A model generated the notes under the pieces. The model saw nothing but the letters and a program-made list of their open reading frames with translations, was not told the origin of the DNA and ran no database searches. Of a DNA stretch of 59,070 bases, positions 48,678 through 56,847 are shown in pieces. A program made the position numbers and the translations under genes. The DNA is taken from contig NZ_BMTY01000026.1 in NCBI RefSeq assembly GCF_014649915.1, forward strand, positions 50,302 through 109,371, given 5' to 3'. This DNA is from Streptomyces toxytricini. GTDB taxonomy: Bacteria; Actinomycetota; Actinomycetes; Streptomycetales; Streptomycetaceae. Within the stretch, counting starts at the first letter, position 1. Each line of letters starts with the position of its first letter.

Positions 48678-49931
48678 TCAGGACTGCGCGTCGACGAGGA
48701 GCGGCAGCCGGCGCCGCTGGGGGACGCGGGAGATCAGGCCGAGCTCTTCGGACAGCTCGGTGGCGAAGCAGCCGTCCTTGTAGGCGCCGGAGAGGCGCTT
48801 GGCGGTGAACGCCTCGATCGCGTCGTGGTCGAACTCGACGTCGTACGCGGTGTGCTCGCCGGCCTCGTCGGCGGTGACCGTGCGGACGAGGATTCCGAGG
48901 TGCGGCTCGAAGGTGTTGACGCAGCCGACGACGTCGCCGATCTTCTCGCGGCGGCCCGCGGGGCCGTCGGAGAGGACCTCCTCCTGCGCGGGGATGGCGG
49001 CGAACAGCTGGCGGCCGGCGCGGCACCAGCCGACGTGGGACGGGAAGCCCATGGCCTTGATGCCGAAGGTGCCGAAGTCCTCGCTGACGCCGAGCTGGAA
49101 GCGGAGCGGGATCGTCTCGTGGACCCACTTGAAGTCGCGGTACGCCTGCTCGATCTCCTCGCGCGTCAGGCGCAGCTCGGGGTGGCGGCCGCCGTGGTCG
49201 GTGAAGTTGTTGAAGCGGACGGTGTCCACGCCGAGGTTGTTGAAGTAGTGGGCGTAGCGCTCCAGGGAGGTGCGGCCGTGGTTGTGGCGGCCGATGGTGA
49301 CGCCGATGTTGACGCGGAAGGCGTCCTCGGGGGCGACGCCCTTGTTGTACTCGGCTATGCGGCGCAGCACCTCCTCGGTCTCCGCGCCGGAGAAGACGCC
49401 CTTGATGGGGTACGTCTTGTGGTCGGTGACCTGCAGGTTCTCGTCGATCACGCCGTGGTAGGTGATGGAGATGGTGCCGTAGCCGTTCTTGACGGCGAGG
49501 TCGAGGAGCTCGGTCCAGTTGTCGGCGAGCAGGGGGCGGCCGCTGGTCCAGGCGTCGCCCTTCTCCATCGTCTCGGTGGGGGTGTGGTCGGCTTCCTGGC
49601 GGAACTCGCGGTTGTTGGCGGGGCCGTAGAGGCGCATGAACTCGCCGTCGTAGGCGAAGCTGTCCACGTAGCGGGGGTACACGTGGTAGCCGTGCGACTG
49701 GAGGCCCTCCAGGATGCGGGGGCCCTCCTCCATCGCGAAGGACTTGTCGTAGACCTTCTCGTAGTTGACGAACCAGCAGTGGGTGCACTTCTGGCCGCAG
49801 GTGTTCTTGCCTACCTTGGTGTCGAGGTCGAGGTAGATGTGGATGTCCTCGGGCTTGATGTCCTTGAAGGGCATCGAGAACGGGGCGTCGCCGTGGAAAT
49901 CGTAGGAAATGGGCGCGTTCTGGACAGACAT
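48678..49931 (-). CDS. Radical SAM enzyme
   Basis: A 417-residue protein with the CX3CX2C cluster motif NTCGQKCTHCWF (Cys45, Cys49, Cys52). The lead-in HIYLDLDTKVGKN and later segments SFAYDGEFMRLYG, GYGTISITYHGVIDENL, FRVNIGVTIGRHNHG and VRFNNFTDHGGRHPELRL build a partial TIM barrel. Further Cys lie in GWCRAG, VGCVN and DGCFA and could bind an auxiliary cluster. I do not know a characterised homologue. There is no RRE domain or precursor peptide nearby, so a small-molecule substrate is more likely than a RiPP. Confidence 0.85.
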   Translation of the reverse strand: MSVQNAPISYDFHGDAPFSMPFKDIKPEDIHIYLDLDTKVGKNTCGQKCTHCWFVNYEKVYDKSFAMEEGPRILEGLQSHGYHVYPRYVDSFAYDGEFMRLYGPANNREFRQEADHTPTETMEKGDAWTSGRPLLADNWTELLDLAVKNGYGTISITYHGVIDENLQVTDHKTYPIKGVFSGAETEEVLRRIAEYNKGVAPEDAFRVNIGVTIGRHNHGRTSLERYAHYFNNLGVDTVRFNNFTDHGGRHPELRLTREEIEQAYRDFKWVHETIPLRFQLGVSEDFGTFGIKAMGFPSHVGWCRAGRQLFAAIPAQEEVLSDGPAGRREKIGDVVGCVNTFEPHLGILVRTVTADEAGEHTAYDVEFDHDAIEAFTAKRLSGAYKDGCFATELSEELGLISRVPQRRRLPLLVDAQS

Positions 49932-50028
49932 GTGTTCCCCCTGTGGTTGCGGTGACGTGATCGGTGGAGACGTGCAGGTGTGACGGGCCGCGGCCGTGCG
50001 CGGCCGTGCCGGCTGTGCGGGGTGCCCG

Positions 50029-51264
50029 TCAGAGGGTCGGATCGGGTGCGGTGGTGACCACCCGGTGGCCGATCAGCTCCGTGACGGCTGCCGCGCAGGC
50101 GTCGGTGTCCGCTGCGGTCAGGACGGCCATGCCCAGCCGGTCCAGCGAGGAGCGCAGGACGCCGACCGGGTCGCCCGGACGGACGGACACGTCCCAGGTG
50201 CGGATGTCCCCGTGGGCGAGTGCGGGCGGCGGCGCGACGGCCGTCACCCGCCCGGGCGGGGCCGTCAGGAAGACGGTGGCGGCCGCGGCCGCCGCGGCGG
50301 GGCCCCGGACGACCTCGGCACCGACGGCCCAGCCGAGGGCGGCGCGGCGCCACTCGACGCCGGTGGTGAGGCGGACCAGGTCGGCGATGCCGTCGCCGCC
50401 GAGGCGGGTGTGGGTCTCGATCACGACGACCTTGTCGCCGTCGACCTTTACCTCGGTGTGGCTGGGGCCGTCGGTGACGCCGAGGGCGTCGAGCAGCTCG
50501 CCGACGGCGCGGGCGACCAGCTCCTGCCGGCGCGCGTCCAGGGACGGCGGCGGCATCATGTGGCTGACCTCGACGAACCCGTCGGTGGTGCCTTTCTCGG
50601 CGATGCCGTGGACGGTGTGCCGGCCGGCCTCCGACAGCGCCTCGACGCTGAACTCCCGCCCCTCGGCGAACTGTTCGAGCAGGGTGGCGGCCGTGCGGCG
50701 GTCGGCGGGGAGTGCGTCGATGCCCTCGACCAGGGCGACGGAGGTACTGCCGACGCCGTCCACCGGCTTGGCCACCGCCCGGCCGTGCGCGGCGAACAGG
50801 CGCTCCACCGCCTCGGCGTCGTCGCCGGCCGCGAAGGCCGGGTTCAGGTGCGGGGCCCCGCGCTCCAGGATGCGCCGCATCGCCAGCTTGTCGCGGGTGG
50901 CCCGTACGGCGGCCGGGTCGACGCCGGTGACGCCGAGCCGGCGGGCGGCCAGGGCGGCCGGCTCCAGGCCGAGCTCGGTGAGGGAGACGACGGCGGCGGG
51001 TGCCAGGGGCCGCAGGACCTCGTCGGTGAAGGCGAGGAAGGCGGGCAGGTCCAGGAAGTCGGCGGTGAGGACCCTGGCGCCCGGGTCGAGGGCCGGCGCG
51101 CCGGGCAGCTGGACGTGCACCAGCCCGACGGGCAGTGCCGCCGCCTCCCGGGCGACGGTCGGGTTGGCCCCGACGATCACGAGGACCGTTTCGCCGCCCC
51201 CGTCCGTCGGCTGATTCCGGCCCGGCCCGTGCCGATGCTGCCGCGTTCCATTTGCCGCCCCCAC
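50029..51264 (-). CDS. ATP-grasp ligase (second of two), first gene of the operon
   Basis: About 411 residues from a GTG preceded by GGGGGAAGTAGGTGCA; an ATG further upstream (51330) is in frame. The domain starts at VLVIVGANPTVAREAA. ATP-grasp marks: RDKLAMRRILERGAPHLNPA, RAVAKPVDGVGSTSVAL, EQFAEGREFSVEAL and the metal site TEVKVDGDKVVVIETHTRLG. It is distinct in sequence from the other ATP-grasp of the operon, so two different bonds are probably made. A promoter candidate lies 50-86 bp upstream. Confidence 0.82.
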   Translation of the reverse strand: MGAANGTRQHRHGPGRNQPTDGGGETVLVIVGANPTVAREAAALPVGLVHVQLPGAPALDPGARVLTADFLDLPAFLAFTDEVLRPLAPAAVVSLTELGLEPAALAARRLGVTGVDPAAVRATRDKLAMRRILERGAPHLNPAFAAGDDAEAVERLFAAHGRAVAKPVDGVGSTSVALVEGIDALPADRRTAATLLEQFAEGREFSVEALSEAGRHTVHGIAEKGTTDGFVEVSHMMPPPSLDARRQELVARAVGELLDALGVTDGPSHTEVKVDGDKVVVIETHTRLGGDGIADLVRLTTGVEWRRAALGWAVGAEVVRGPAAAAAAATVFLTAPPGRVTAVAPPPALAHGDIRTWDVSVRPGDPVGVLRSSLDRLGMAVLTAADTDACAAAVTELIGHRVVTTAPDPTL

Positions 51265-51307
51265 TGCACCTACTTCCCCCGTACCGCTCGCCAGCCATTC
51301 GTTCGAC

Positions 51308-51350
51308 CGGCGCGGGGAGAAACATCGCAAGCCTGCTCAGCCGCTGTCAA
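51308..51350 (-). promoter_or_regulatory. Promoter candidate for the six-gene operon
   Basis: On the minus strand TTGACA (51350-51345) is followed after about 18 bp by GATGTT. This would start transcription some 40-50 bp before the GTG of the second ATP-grasp gene. The rest of 51265-51634 contains an unusually A+T-rich patch for this genome (about 51480-51570) and no gene. Confidence 0.45.
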
Positions 51351-51634
51351 CGGTTTCCCGCACAACCGGAATTCACCTTTCCGATATACCGCCACCCCCG
51401 CCCCACTCCGCAACCCCGGTCACACCAAGGGGTCCTGCGGTGCGGGGGCCGGCGGCGCCATTTTGGCCGAGACCCGCCGGTGCGAAATATTTCAGCTGAA
51501 TTTCAGGCCACCCCGACATCCCTCAATCCCAAAAAGAGCGACATTCCCTCCTGCCAACTGGCGATTTTCAGCCAATACGGCGCCGGGACGCCTGCCCGGC
51601 GAAAAACAGCAGGCTTGGGAGGCGATCCCGCCTG

Positions 51635-52696
51635 TCAGCGGTCCAGGGAGGCGAGGAAGCGGCGCTGATCGGCCAGGTAGCCGTCGGCGAAGAGGGCGCG
51701 CGGTGCGAACAGGGCGGTGAGGGTCAGGCGCGGCGGCGAGGCCTCCACGTCGTACTTGACCAGGCCGTGCGAGGCACCGGGGTAGCGGGCCACGCGCAGC
51801 GGCGGCGCGGGCAGCACCCGGCGGTAGGCGGCCTCGGTGTCGGCGGTGTCGACGTTCAGGTCGCGCCCGCCGAGGACCAGCAGGACGGGCATGCCGCGCA
51901 GGGCCGGCAGGTCGGCGGTCACGTCGGCGGTGTGGTTCCTGGCGGCGAACCGCCACCGGCCGGCCGTCATGTCCTGCGGGTCCCCGACGGCCCGTACGTA
52001 CTCCTCGTACGGCGCCCCGCGCGCCAGGAGCTCCAGCCCGGTCTCGCGGCGGCGCAGTGCGGCGGCGGTCTCGGCGTCGGAGGCACCGTCCCGGCGCAGC
52101 TGGGCGAGGAGGTGGTAGCGGCCTTGCCGAAGCCAGTTGACGGCGGGGGAGACGGCGATGGCGAAGCGGATCCGGCCGTCCATGGCAGCGACCTTGGGCA
52201 GGACCCAGCCGGCCTGGCTGGCGCCCCACAGGCCGATCCGGTCGGCGTCGACGTCCGGGCGCTGCCGGGCCCAGGCGATGGCGTCGGCCGCCTCGCGGGC
52301 GCGGTCGTCCATGGTCTGGTCGAGCCAGTCGCCCGGCGCACCGCCGACGCCCGGCTTGTTCCAGGACAGCGAGGCGTATCCGGCGCGGGCGAAGGCCTCC
52401 CACATGGGCCGGTAGAAGGTGTCGTGCGTGGCGTCGACCGGGCCGTCTCCGTGGACGAAGACGACCAGCGGGAACGGCCCCTCCCCCTGCTCGGGCAGGG
52501 CCAGTACGCCGTGCAGTGTGCGCCCGCCGTGCCGGACGGTCACCGCCTCCTCGCGCAGGTCGTACGTGTGCTGCCACACCACCAGCCCGCCCAGGCCGGC
52601 CGCCAGGACGGCCAGCGCCGCCACGGCCGCGAGCAGGGCCCGCGCGAGCCGGCGGCACCGGGGGTTCGAGGCGGTCGGCCTCCTTCCCATCGACAT
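51635..52696 (-). CDS. Membrane-anchored alpha/beta hydrolase (S9/DLH-like)
   Basis: A 353-residue protein, ATG after GAAAGGTCTCGG. A basic start and hydrophobic helix (RALLAAVAALAVLAAGLGGLVVW) anchor it in the membrane. The catalytic domain has VVFVHGDGPVDATHD, SWNKPGVGGAPGDW, nucleophile elbow GLWGASQAGWVLP (Ser), LVLGGRDLNVDTADTEAAYR with the acid, and GASHGLVKYD with the His. Probably an exported esterase or peptidase. Divergent from the GNAT gene. Confidence 0.85.
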   Translation of the reverse strand: MSMGRRPTASNPRCRRLARALLAAVAALAVLAAGLGGLVVWQHTYDLREEAVTVRHGGRTLHGVLALPEQGEGPFPLVVFVHGDGPVDATHDTFYRPMWEAFARAGYASLSWNKPGVGGAPGDWLDQTMDDRAREAADAIAWARQRPDVDADRIGLWGASQAGWVLPKVAAMDGRIRFAIAVSPAVNWLRQGRYHLLAQLRRDGASDAETAAALRRRETGLELLARGAPYEEYVRAVGDPQDMTAGRWRFAARNHTADVTADLPALRGMPVLLVLGGRDLNVDTADTEAAYRRVLPAPPLRVARYPGASHGLVKYDVEASPPRLTLTALFAPRALFADGYLADQRRFLASLDR

Positions 52697-52742
52697 CCGA
52701 GACCTTTCTATCGTGTAGAAAACTATCGTTCTCGTTTCGACC

Positions 52743-52763
52743 GTATACCATTCATACGTATAC
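52743..52763. promoter_or_regulatory. Repeated GTATAC operator candidate
   Basis: GTATAC occurs at 52743-52748 and 52758-52763 with CATTCATAC between; the whole is a near-dyad of about 21 bp in the 104-bp gap between the hydrolase and GNAT genes. The PaaX-like regulator two genes downstream is a candidate ligand. Confidence 0.5.
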
Positions 52764-52800
52764 TGCGTCGGCAACACAGACACGGAAGCGAGGGGGAGCC

Positions 52801-53442
52801 ATGGGCACGGCGATCACCATCACGCGGGGAGTGCCCCGCGGCGCCGAGGAGCGTGTGGCCGGGCTGTACTGGGAGGCCTTCGGCCGCAAGCTGGGGGCGG
52901 CCCTGGGGCCGGCCGAGCGCGGCCGGGCCTTCCTCGCCCGCCACCTCCACCACGACCGGGCGGTGACCGCCCTCGACCCCGGCGGACTGGTCGTCGGCGT
53001 GGCGGGCTACCAGGCCGGTGGCCGCGGCCTGACCGGCGGCGGGGCGGGCGACGTGCTCTGCGACTACGGGCGGCTGGGCGGCCTGCCCCGGCTGGCCCTG
53101 CTGGCGCTCCTCGAACGCACCCCGCGCCCCGGAGAGCTCGTCATGGACGGCATCGCCGTCGACCCGGCCCACCGCGGCACGGGAATCGGAAGCCTGCTGC
53201 TGGCGGAGATCGCCGCCGTCGCCGCCGATCACGGCTGCTCCCGCATCCGCCTGGACGTCATAGACGCCAACCCGCGCGCCCGCGCCCTGTACGAGCGGCA
53301 CGGCTTCGCCGCCGGGCGCACCGAGCGGACCCCGTACCTCCGCGGCCTGATGGGCTTCGGCGCCGTGACTACGATGCATCGCGCCGTCCCCGCCCGCCCG
53401 GGCGGCGGCGCACCTGGCGACCCCTTGGAGCAGCAGCGATGA
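52801..53442 (+). CDS. GNAT-family N-acetyltransferase
   Basis: A 213-residue acetyltransferase. ELVMDGIAVDPAHRGTGIGS is the acetyl-CoA motif and IRLDVIDANPRARALYERHG with FAAGRTERT the C-terminal part. Start after GAAGCGAGGGGGAGCC. Coupled by a 4-bp overlap to the PaaX-like regulator gene. Substrate unknown. Confidence 0.87.
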   Translation: MGTAITITRGVPRGAEERVAGLYWEAFGRKLGAALGPAERGRAFLARHLHHDRAVTALDPGGLVVGVAGYQAGGRGLTGGGAGDVLCDYGRLGGLPRLALLALLERTPRPGELVMDGIAVDPAHRGTGIGSLLLAEIAAVAADHGCSRIRLDVIDANPRARALYERHGFAAGRTERTPYLRGLMGFGAVTTMHRAVPARPGGGAPGDPLEQQR

Positions 53443-54335
53443 CGAGCAGGCCCGCAGGCGCCCCCGCGGCGGAGCCGGCGCCGCCCGCGATCGGCACCCG
53501 GACGCTGGTGTTCGCCCTCGTCCGCGAGGACGGCACCGTCGACGCAGGTGAGCTGTACGCCGTCGCCGAGTCCCTCGGCATGACGGACCAGCAGGTCCGG
53601 CTCTGCCTCAAACGGCTCGCCGCCGAGGGCCGGTTCACCCAGGAGGGCCGCGGCCGCAAGGCCGTCCTGCGCGCCGCGGCCGACCCGGCCGGAGCCATCG
53701 CGCCGGACGCGGAGTACGTCCGCCACGCCTACCTCCAGGACGAGGGGCTCGCCCCCTGGGACGGGACGTGGCACCTTTTCGCCTTCGCCATCCCGGAGGC
53801 CTCGCGGCAGGCCCGCGACTCCCTGCGCGACACCCTCCTCCACCTCGGCGCGGCCCCCCTCCAGGGCGGGCTGTACGCCAGCGCCAACGCCATCGGCGAC
53901 ATCGTCGAAGCACACGCCCGCGGCCTGGGCGTCCTGCCCTCCCTGACCCGCCTCACCAGCCGCGACCTGCGGGTCGGCGACGAGGACGCCCCCGAACGGC
54001 TGGCCGCCCTGCTGTGGCCCCTGCGGGAGGTCGCGGACCGGCACGAGGCGCTCGCCGCCCTCGCCGCGGACCGCCTGGCGCGGCTGGCCGGCCCGAACCG
54101 GCCGACGGAGACGGAGCGCCTGACGTACGCCATCGAGCTGGCGGCGTCCTTCACCGCCGCCATGGAGCCGGACCCGCTGCTGCCTCCCGAACTGCTCCCG
54201 CAGCCCTGGGCCGGCACCCGCGCCCGCGCCTTGGCCGCGCGGTGCTGGACGGCTCTGGCTGCGGACGGAACCGGCGGGGAGCGCGGGGAGCTGCGCCTGT
54301 TCCGCCTCTACGACGGCGCCTTCCCCGCCTCCTGA
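53439..54335 (+). CDS. PaaX-family transcriptional regulator
   Basis: A 298-residue protein. N-terminal winged helix: TLVFALVREDGTVDAGELYA, GMTDQQVRLCLKRLAAEGRF. The middle PaaX domain has WDGTWHLFAFAIPEASRQAR, LLHLGAAPLQGGLYASANAI and the C-terminal region RALAARCWTAL. PaaX regulators respond to CoA-thioesters of phenylacetate type. It overlaps the GNAT stop (ATGA), so it may control its own operon and the divergent hydrolase. Confidence 0.82.
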   Translation: MTSRPAGAPAAEPAPPAIGTRTLVFALVREDGTVDAGELYAVAESLGMTDQQVRLCLKRLAAEGRFTQEGRGRKAVLRAAADPAGAIAPDAEYVRHAYLQDEGLAPWDGTWHLFAFAIPEASRQARDSLRDTLLHLGAAPLQGGLYASANAIGDIVEAHARGLGVLPSLTRLTSRDLRVGDEDAPERLAALLWPLREVADRHEALAALAADRLARLAGPNRPTETERLTYAIELAASFTAAMEPDPLLPPELLPQPWAGTRARALAARCWTALAADGTGGERGELRLFRLYDGAFPAS

Positions 54336-54357
54336 ACCCCGAGCGGAAGTGAACGGA

Positions 54358-54382
54358 ATGGTGCTAGTGTCATTGGCACCAT
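54358..54382 (+). promoter_or_regulatory. Operator/leaderless promoter of the GntR-DUF1648 operon
   Basis: ATGGTGC (54358-54364) and GCACCAT (54376-54382) form an inverted repeat that overlaps the gntR start codon. TAGTGT between them has the place of a -10 box ten bases before the ATG, which would make the mRNA leaderless. The adjacent YtrA-type GntR protein is the likely ligand (autorepression). Confidence 0.65.
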
Positions 54383-54728
54383 GCTGTTGAAACTGGACGC
54401 CGCGGACGGCCGCCCCCTCCACGAGCAGGTGGCGGGAGCCATCCGGCGCGCCGTCGCCGAGGGCGAGTGCGCGCCGGGGGACCGGCTGCCGCCGGCGCGG
54501 GACCTGTCCCGGGCGCTGGGAGTGAACGCGAACACCGTCCTCCGCGGCCTGCGCACCCTGCGTGACGAAGGGGTGCTGGAGTTCCGGCGCGGGCGCGGCG
54601 TCACCGTCGCCGAAGCCGCCGACCAGCGGTCCCAGCTGCTCGACCGCGCGCGGCAGTTGGTGGCCGACGCAGCGCACCTCGGCTACAGCAGGAGCGATCT
54701 CATCGAGATGATCAGGGGGCTCTCGTGA
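54381..54728 (+). CDS. GntR-family regulator, YtrA type (115 aa)
   Basis: A 115-residue protein with the short YtrA plan: GntR winged helix (PLHEQVAGAIRRAVAEGECA, LPPARDLSRALGVNANTVLR, LRDEGVLEFRRGRGVTVAEA) and a two-helix dimer tail (LLDRARQLVADAAHLGYSRS). It is coupled to the DUF1648 membrane gene by a 4-bp overlap, the usual partner of this class. The operator overlaps its start codon. Confidence 0.88.
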   Translation: MLLKLDAADGRPLHEQVAGAIRRAVAEGECAPGDRLPPARDLSRALGVNANTVLRGLRTLRDEGVLEFRRGRGVTVAEAADQRSQLLDRARQLVADAAHLGYSRSDLIEMIRGLS

Positions 54729-55702
54729 CGGACGGGAAGAAGAGGAACGGCGCCCGGTGGGCGGCCGCCACCTGGGCGGCAGGTGTGTCGGCCTTCCTGG
54801 CCGCACTGCCCTTCGCGGCGAGCGGCAGACTGCCGGACCGGCTCGCCACGCACTGGAGCGGCGGCACTCCCGACGGCTCGATGCCGCTCTGGGCGGCGGC
54901 GCTCGCCCCGGCGCTGGTCTGGGCCGTTCTGGCCCTGTCCCTCGCCTTCGCCGGCCGCCGCAACGGGCCGGGCCCCGCGGGGGCGTGGGTCGGCGTGTCC
55001 CTGCTGTCCGGCGGGGTCGGCCTGGCCGGCGCGCAGGCGGTGCTCGTACGGGCCAACCTGGACCGGGCCGACTGGCACGACGCCGGCCCGGTCGGCGCGG
55101 GCGTCGCCCTCACGGCTGCGGCCGCCGCCGCGGCGGGGCTCCTCGGCCTGCTGGCCGCCCGCCGCGCCGCGCCCGCCGTACCGGTCCGACCCGCTGCGGC
55201 CGGCACCATGGACATTCCGCCCGGGGAGCGCCGGGTGTGGCTCTCCCGTACCTCGAACCCGTGGCTCCACCTCACCGCCGCCCTCACGGGGCTGGTGGCC
55301 GCGGCCGCCGCGGCCGCGGCCGCGGGCGGGCTGATCGGGCTGCAGTGGCCGCTGATCGCACCGTTCGCGGTCGCGTCCCTGCTGTCACTCGGCTGCGCCT
55401 CTGTACAGGCCCGGGTGACGGACGCCGGGCTGGAGGTGTCGTTCGGCCCGCTCGGTTGGCCGGTGCGCCGCTGGGCCGCGCACGACATCGTCTCGGCCCG
55501 GGCGGAGACCCGTACTCCGGCGCAGGTCGGCGGCTGGGGCTACCGGCTCGGCGGACAGGGCACCACCGTCATGCTCCGGTCCGGGGAGTGCCTCGTCGTC
55601 CGACCGCGGAAGGGCCCCGAATTCGCGGTGAGCGTCGACGACGCCGAGCGCGGCGCGGCACTGCTCAACGCCCTCGGCTCCCGGCCGCAGTCGGCCGCCT
55701 GA
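54725..55702 (+). CDS. DUF1648 membrane protein
   Basis: A 325-residue protein. The DUF1648 segment LPDRLATHWSGGTPDGSMPL lies near residue 36, with helices before and after it, more helices to about residue 220, and a soluble beta-rich tail (RVTDAGLEVSFGPLGWPVRR, YRLGGQGTTVMLRSGECLVV). Members are related to SdpI-type immunity/signalling proteins. Coupled to a YtrA-type GntR gene, which suggests response to cell-envelope stress or a toxic peptide. Confidence 0.82.
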   Translation: MTDGKKRNGARWAAATWAAGVSAFLAALPFAASGRLPDRLATHWSGGTPDGSMPLWAAALAPALVWAVLALSLAFAGRRNGPGPAGAWVGVSLLSGGVGLAGAQAVLVRANLDRADWHDAGPVGAGVALTAAAAAAAGLLGLLAARRAAPAVPVRPAAAGTMDIPPGERRVWLSRTSNPWLHLTAALTGLVAAAAAAAAAGGLIGLQWPLIAPFAVASLLSLGCASVQARVTDAGLEVSFGPLGWPVRRWAAHDIVSARAETRTPAQVGGWGYRLGGQGTTVMLRSGECLVVRPRKGPEFAVSVDDAERGAALLNALGSRPQSAA

Positions 55703-55779
55703 AGTTCCGCCCCCCGGGGCATGCCGCGGGGACCGGCCGGTCGTCCGGACCGGTCGGCCCCTGCGGCGTCCTGCCCGCG

Positions 55780-56139
55780 TCAGTGGTCGGAGAAGCTGAA
55801 GTCCCCCACCGTCCAGGCGCTGACGTCCGCGATGGCCACGCGGTACATGCCGCCCGTCTCGGGGATGCCGACCGTGCCCTGGATGATCCGCGCCACGTGG
55901 AAGTGCAGGTGGGTCGGCGGCGTGTCCTTGCGGCCCGGTCCGTCGAAGACGCCGGCGAACTCGCCCAGTCTGTCGGAATCGGCCAGGACCTCCGTCACCC
56001 GCTGCCGCCACACCGTTTCGGGGGCCAGCCGGCCCGTGATGACGGCCCCTCCGGTGATGACGGTCAGGGACATCTGATTGCTCTGCCCCGACTCGACCTT
56101 GGCGGCGACGTCAACGAGCAGTTCGTCAGGCTTCGACAT
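55780..56139 (-). CDS. Conserved hypothetical, GvpU-like
   Basis: A 119-residue protein: ELLVDVAAKVESGQSNQMSL, TVITGGAVITGRLAPETVWR and GMYRVAIADVSAWTVGDFSF. The pattern of a short helix, then a beta hairpin with GGAVITG, resembles GvpU-type gas-vesicle accessory proteins. No other gvp genes are in the window, so I give only a family likeness. No signal or membrane segment. Confidence 0.6.
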   Translation of the reverse strand: MSKPDELLVDVAAKVESGQSNQMSLTVITGGAVITGRLAPETVWRQRVTEVLADSDRLGEFAGVFDGPGRKDTPPTHLHFHVARIIQGTVGIPETGGMYRVAIADVSAWTVGDFSFSDH

Positions 56140-56405
56140 GAGGCTCGATTCTATTCGCCCCGGCGCGCCGCGGGAGGGCCGAAGCCGAAGCGAATGACCG
56201 GTTCCGGCCCTTCGCCACCGAACCCGCCGTGTTCCGTCCGGCCGCGGGCCACCGCGGATGTGCCCGCCCTCTCACCCGTTACGGTGAGGTGGGGGTGGCC
56301 GCAGCGCGCTGACCTGCGCCGAACGCCGTCGGCGGGGGCTGGGCGGGCGGGAGCGCATCCGGCGGCGGCCGGCCCTCCATGGATTTCCGACGGAGGAGCG
56401 AACGG

Positions 56406-56813
56406 GTGCTGTTGCTGGAGCTTGCGGTGTATTCGCTGATGGATCTCGTGCTGTGGGCGGGGGGAAGGACGTGGGACCGGGCGCGTTCGGCGCGCCGCAC
56501 AGCGGCATTCGGGCGCGGTGAGACGGTGACGGTGCGCTGCCGCTACCGGAAGGGCGCGCAGGCGCCGGCCATGGCCCGCGGGAAGATCGTCCTGAGCCGG
56601 CGGGGCGCCGTCCTGGAGCGGCCGGGCGGGCAGGCCCTGCGACTCGTCGGCCCGGTGGCCGCCGCGACGGGCGGCGGTCGCGGCGGGACGGCCCTGACCT
56701 GCACGGCCGCCGACTGGGCGGGCGGTTCCGGCGAGCAGGTCGTCCTTCTCGTCCTGACGTGGGACGCGCAGACGGTGCGGCTCGTCACGGACTCCGTTTC
56801 CGGCCCCGCGTGA
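56406..56813 (+). CDS. Small hypothetical protein with N-terminal membrane helix
   Basis: A GTG after ACGGAGGAGCGAACGG gives 135 residues. Residues 1-22 (LLLELAVYSLMDLVLWAGG) are hydrophobic. The rest is a basic beta-rich domain: ETVTVRCRYRKGAQAPAMAR, GKIVLSRRGAVLERPGG and EQVVLLVLTWDAQTVRLVTD. A single-pass protein with a cytoplasmic domain, similar in plan to DUF2550 proteins, but I do not see that family's key phrases. Confidence 0.6.
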   Translation: MLLLELAVYSLMDLVLWAGGRTWDRARSARRTAAFGRGETVTVRCRYRKGAQAPAMARGKIVLSRRGAVLERPGGQALRLVGPVAAATGGGRGGTALTCTAADWAGGSGEQVVLLVLTWDAQTVRLVTDSVSGPA

Positions 56814-56847
56814 CGGCACGGCCCGCCTGATCCGGCGGACGCGGCCG

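Noticed and set aside
48678..49931. Radical SAM gene as a RiPP maturase
   Set aside because: No small precursor frame with a good ribosome site and no RRE-domain gene were found within the operon or its flanks.
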